A stretch of 8,217 nt of DNA from Pseudobacteriovorax antillogorgiicola (GTDB taxonomy: Bacteria > Bdellovibrionota_B > Oligoflexia > Oligoflexales > RGVZ01): NCBI GenBank assembly GCA_945897695.1, contig CAMDGW010000103.1, positions 1 to 8,217 of the forward strand, read 5' to 3'. The first letter of the stretch is position 1, and every line of letters starts with the position of its first letter. The position numbers and the translations under genes are program-made. The notes below the pieces were generated by a model. That model worked only from the letters and a program-made list of their open reading frames with translations, was not told where the DNA came from and did no database searches. Of this stretch, positions 5,794 to 8,217 are shown piece after piece.

Positions 5794-5820
5794 TTGCCCA
5801 TTCAGGAGGTTAAGTATTAT
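5794..5820 (+). promoter_or_regulatory. Tentative promoter of the cysS-hutI operon
   Basis: TTGCCC (5794-5799, 4 of 6) and TATTAT (5815-5820, 5 of 6) are 15 nt apart, a short spacing. Transcription would begin near 5827 and leave a leader of about 45 nt before the preferred cysS start at 5872. An AGGAGG sequence lies between the two boxes. Confidence 0.3.
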
Positions 5821-5871
5821 CGTAATGTCTGATGTTTTATGATCAGCGCACATCCAAAAAGGCAGATTTTC

Positions 5872-7320
5872 ATGCAACAAATTCTAATGACCAACACACT
5901 GACTGGTAAGAAAGAACCTCTGAAGCTACTCGACCCAGCATCTAATCATGTTGGTATTTATGCTTGCGGAGTTACTGTCTATGATGACTGTCACATCGGG
6001 CACGCGATGCAGGCCATATACTTTGACATCATGAGATCCTATTTGCGTTACTGCGGTTATAAAGTGACTTACGTGCGTAACTACACGGATGTTGACGACA
6101 AGATTATCAACCGCGCAAAAGAGCGCGGAATCAGTCCCGCTAAATTGGCAGCAGACATGATTGCTGGAAGCGAACGCGACATGCGCGCCATAGGCGTTTC
6201 TGCAGCGGATTTTGAGCCCAAAGTATCAGAAAACATCTCTGAGATCATCTCGATGATTCAAACGCTAATCAAAAACGGATTTGCATACTCTACTAAGACT
6301 GGGGATGTTTATTACCGCGTCAGAAAGAAGTCAGATTACGGAAAATTATCAAATCGTAAGCCGGATGAACTTCGTTCTGGCACACGAGATATTGTGGCAG
6401 GAGAAAAAGAAGACGACCTTGATTTTGCACTCTGGAAAAGTGACACCACACCGGATGCATCCTGGGCAAGTCCCTGGGGTAAAGGCCGCCCAGGATGGCA
6501 TATTGAGTGCTCTGCCATGTCGTGCAAGCACCTTGGTAAATCATTTGAAATTCACGGTGGCGGTCGCGACCTTGTGTTCCCACATCACGAAAATGAAATT
6601 GCACAGTCCGAGGCTGCAAACGAAGCACCCTATGCAAATATCTGGCTCCACTCGGGACTGCTTACAATTGACCATCAGAAGATGTCAAAAAGCCTTGGCA
6701 ATCACATCTCCATCCAGAAGTTTCTGCAAGACTGGCCTGCTGAGGTTCTCAGACTTGGATTTTTGATGAATCATTATTCTTCAAATATCGATTTCTCACA
6801 GTCATTCTTTCAAACTTGCCATAAGCGACTTCTATACTATTACGAAGGACTGGTGGCCATGGACGAGTATGCTGGCAACACAAAATCAGCACCGGATAAA
6901 AGCACCATTGAGGCTTTCCATGCCGTTATGTCTGACGACTTCAACACGGTGGCTGCAATCAGTGCTATTAATAAATCATTCAAACAAGCACGCGAGCTCC
7001 TGACCTCCAAGAAAACCCCCCAGAAACAAGCGGAAGTTTCTGCAATCGCTGCGGGGATTCGCGAGATAGGCCAGATTCTTGGTCTCTTCAAATCTGACGC
7101 CGCATCGGAAGTACAAAAGATTAAGATCAAACTTCTGCCGTCACTTGGAATCACAGAATCTGAGATTCAAGCGGCGATCAATGAGCGTAAGGATGCCCGC
7201 GCTACGAAAGATTTTGCTCGTGGCGACCAAGTACGCGACACTATGGCTGCCAAAGGTATTGAGCTTCGAGATACGCCGCAGGGTACCGTCTGGAGTGTTA
7301 AATTTTTGGGAGATGAGTGA
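5872..7320 (+). CDS. cysS: Cysteinyl-tRNA synthetase
   Basis: This class I enzyme charges tRNA-Cys with cysteine in the cytoplasm using ATP. Counting from the ATG at 5872 (482 aa), all family marks are present and nearly in register with the E. coli enzyme: IYACGVTVYD with zinc ligand Cys32, the HIGH motif at 41-44, WHIECSAM with Cys213, FPHHENEIAQSEA with His238 and Glu242, and KMSKS at 270-274. The helical anticodon-binding part follows, from about 310 to the end. The length is normal. An in-frame ATG at 5839 would add 11 residues (ISAHPKRQIF-like) not usual in the family. I prefer 5872 because MQQILMTNTLTGKKEP aligns with the usual N-terminus, although its ribosome site (AAGG, about 9 nt away) is modest. 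hutI begins one base after the stop. Confidence 0.97.
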   Translation: MQQILMTNTLTGKKEPLKLLDPASNHVGIYACGVTVYDDCHIGHAMQAIYFDIMRSYLRYCGYKVTYVRNYTDVDDKIINRAKERGISPAKLAADMIAGSERDMRAIGVSAADFEPKVSENISEIISMIQTLIKNGFAYSTKTGDVYYRVRKKSDYGKLSNRKPDELRSGTRDIVAGEKEDDLDFALWKSDTTPDASWASPWGKGRPGWHIECSAMSCKHLGKSFEIHGGGRDLVFPHHENEIAQSEAANEAPYANIWLHSGLLTIDHQKMSKSLGNHISIQKFLQDWPAEVLRLGFLMNHYSSNIDFSQSFFQTCHKRLLYYYEGLVAMDEYAGNTKSAPDKSTIEAFHAVMSDDFNTVAAISAINKSFKQARELLTSKKTPQKQAEVSAIAAGIREIGQILGLFKSDAASEVQKIKIKLLPSLGITESEIQAAINERKDARATKDFARGDQVRDTMAAKGIELRDTPQGTVWSVKFLGDE

Positions 7321-7321
7321 C

Positions 7322-8217
7322 ATGCAGAGTTCTGCGGCATTCATCATCAAAAACCTTACAGAAGCTATCACTCTCGCTCCGCTAGCAAAAGACGGCCGTT
7401 TCACAAACATCACAACCGCTGATCTTGGGCGCGTCAAACTGTGTTGGATCGCCGTTGAACATGGAAAAATTTCTGAAATTGGCTCAGGCGAGTCACCTGA
7501 TAAATACCAGAGCTGGCAAGTCATCGATGGCAAAAACTGTATAGCCCTTCCAGGTTTGATAGATGCACACACTCATCCGGTATTTGCCGGTCTGCGCGCT
7601 GATGAATTCTGTATGCGACTTGATGGAGTCACATATCAGGAGATTGCCTCTAAAGGTGGCGGTATTCAGTCGAGTGTAAGAAGTTCTGCCAAAGCATCCG
7701 ACGGAGAGCTTGAGACACTGCTGCGCCAGCGCATGAAAGCATTTGCCGAGCATGGCGTCACAACAATCGAAATGAAATCAGGTTATGGTCTAACCGTATC
7801 CGAAGAACTTCGTCACCTGCGCATTATAAAAAAAGTCGGGTCCTCGTCCGATCAAACAATCAGTGCCACATGCCTTGCCTTGCACGCAGTTCCGAAAGAG
7901 CAAACATCCTCAAAGGCTTGGGCTGAGATCTGTGCAAAAGATCTGCTTCCCATCGTAAAATCAGAAAAGTTAGCTGATGCCGTTGATGCATTTATTGAAC
8001 AGGGCTACTTCTCGGTCGAAGACTGCGCACCATATCTTGATAAGGCGCGCGAACTCGGCCTCCACATCCGCGTCCATGCAGATGAGTTTTCAGATGCAGG
8101 TGCCGCCAAATGGGCAGCAAAGTACAACGCACTCAGTGCTGACCACATGCAGTTTGCGTCACAGGAAGGGATCAGCGCCATGGCCAAGGCGGGAGTCGTT
8201 GCATTGCTATTACCAGG
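7322..8217 (+). CDS. hutI: Imidazolonepropionase, 3' end cut by the window edge
   Basis: The enzyme hydrolyses 4-imidazolone-5-propanoate to N-formimino-L-glutamate, the third step of histidine breakdown, in the cytoplasm. The visible 298 codons hold the amidohydrolase marks: LPGLIDAHTHPVFAGLRADEF (76-96) with metal ligands His83 and His85, KGGGIQSSV (111-119), TTIEMKSGYGL (147-157), LALHAVPKE (185-193), RVHADEF (250-256) with His252 and Glu255, and SADHMQ (272-277). The last metal-binding Asp lies past the window edge. GGGAG at 7308-7312, 9 nt upstream, supports the ATG at 7322. An in-frame ATG at 7313 inside cysS is too close to that site. The gene follows cysS by one base, so the two are co-transcribed. 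Other hut genes are not visible here and may lie downstream or elsewhere. Confidence 0.96.
   Translation, partial: MQSSAAFIIKNLTEAITLAPLAKDGRFTNITTADLGRVKLCWIAVEHGKISEIGSGESPDKYQSWQVIDGKNCIALPGLIDAHTHPVFAGLRADEFCMRLDGVTYQEIASKGGGIQSSVRSSAKASDGELETLLRQRMKAFAEHGVTTIEMKSGYGLTVSEELRHLRIIKKVGSSSDQTISATCLALHAVPKEQTSSKAWAEICAKDLLPIVKSEKLADAVDAFIEQGYFSVEDCAPYLDKARELGLHIRVHADEFSDAGAAKWAAKYNALSADHMQFASQEGISAMAKAGVVALLLP

Noticed and set aside
6281..6766. A 161-codon plus-strand frame within cysS, and minus frames at 6320-6637, 6840-7154, 7141-7572 and 7493-7753
   Set aside because: They lie wholly inside cysS or hutI, whose motifs are unambiguous, and lack start signals or recognisable domains.
1..8217. 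CRISPR array, insertion sequence, tRNA or phage module
   Set aside because: No regularly spaced repeats, transposase motifs, terminal inverted repeats or cloverleaf sequences were seen; the XRE-type regulator has no phage genes beside it.

Overview
The window reads as ordinary chromosome of a free-living, double-membraned bacterium. Several predicted outer-membrane or surface lipoproteins, a BamE-like lipoprotein and good Shine-Dalgarno sites point to a diderm. The style (many stand-alone lipoproteins, a Gly-rich GTRTGNP segment after the lipid-bearing Cys, moderate GC with AT-rich gaps) recalls Bdellovibrionota or other former 'delta-proteobacteria'. That placement is inference: there is no rRNA or other marker. 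I see no mobile element, tRNA, rRNA or CRISPR array.

Minus-strand block (1-5679). Six genes are read leftward, mostly as single transcription units with their own terminators. In transcription order they are: a 109-aa charged cytoplasmic protein of unknown function (5679-5350); a 145-aa protein with two membrane segments (5221-4784); a 295-aa transcription regulator with an XRE-type helix-turn-helix and a degenerate ImmA/IrrE-like domain (4313-3426); a 122-aa BamE/SmpA-like lipoprotein (3295-2927); a 363-aa von Willebrand factor A (VWA) lipoprotein with an intact MIDAS metal site and a small heptapeptide repeat (2745-1654); and an exported, probably lipidated protein of the transglutaminase-elicitor family (Phytophthora GP42-like), open to the left edge (1498-1). 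Hairpin terminators follow the membrane protein, the regulator and the VWA gene, with a weaker one after the BamE-like gene.

Plus-strand block (5872-8217). cysS (cysteinyl-tRNA synthetase) and hutI (imidazolonepropionase, histidine catabolism) are one base apart and must be co-transcribed. hutI runs off the right edge. The 5680-5871 gap separates the two divergent blocks.

The points most worth a second look are the bacterial transglutaminase-elicitor protein, which keeps a Pep-13-like Trp-x-x-Pro motif and Cys/His/Asp candidates, and the regulator, whose HExxH metalloprotease motif appears replaced by KDLAR. Neither amounts to a clear new multi-gene system; the minus-strand genes look like neighbours rather than parts of one machine.
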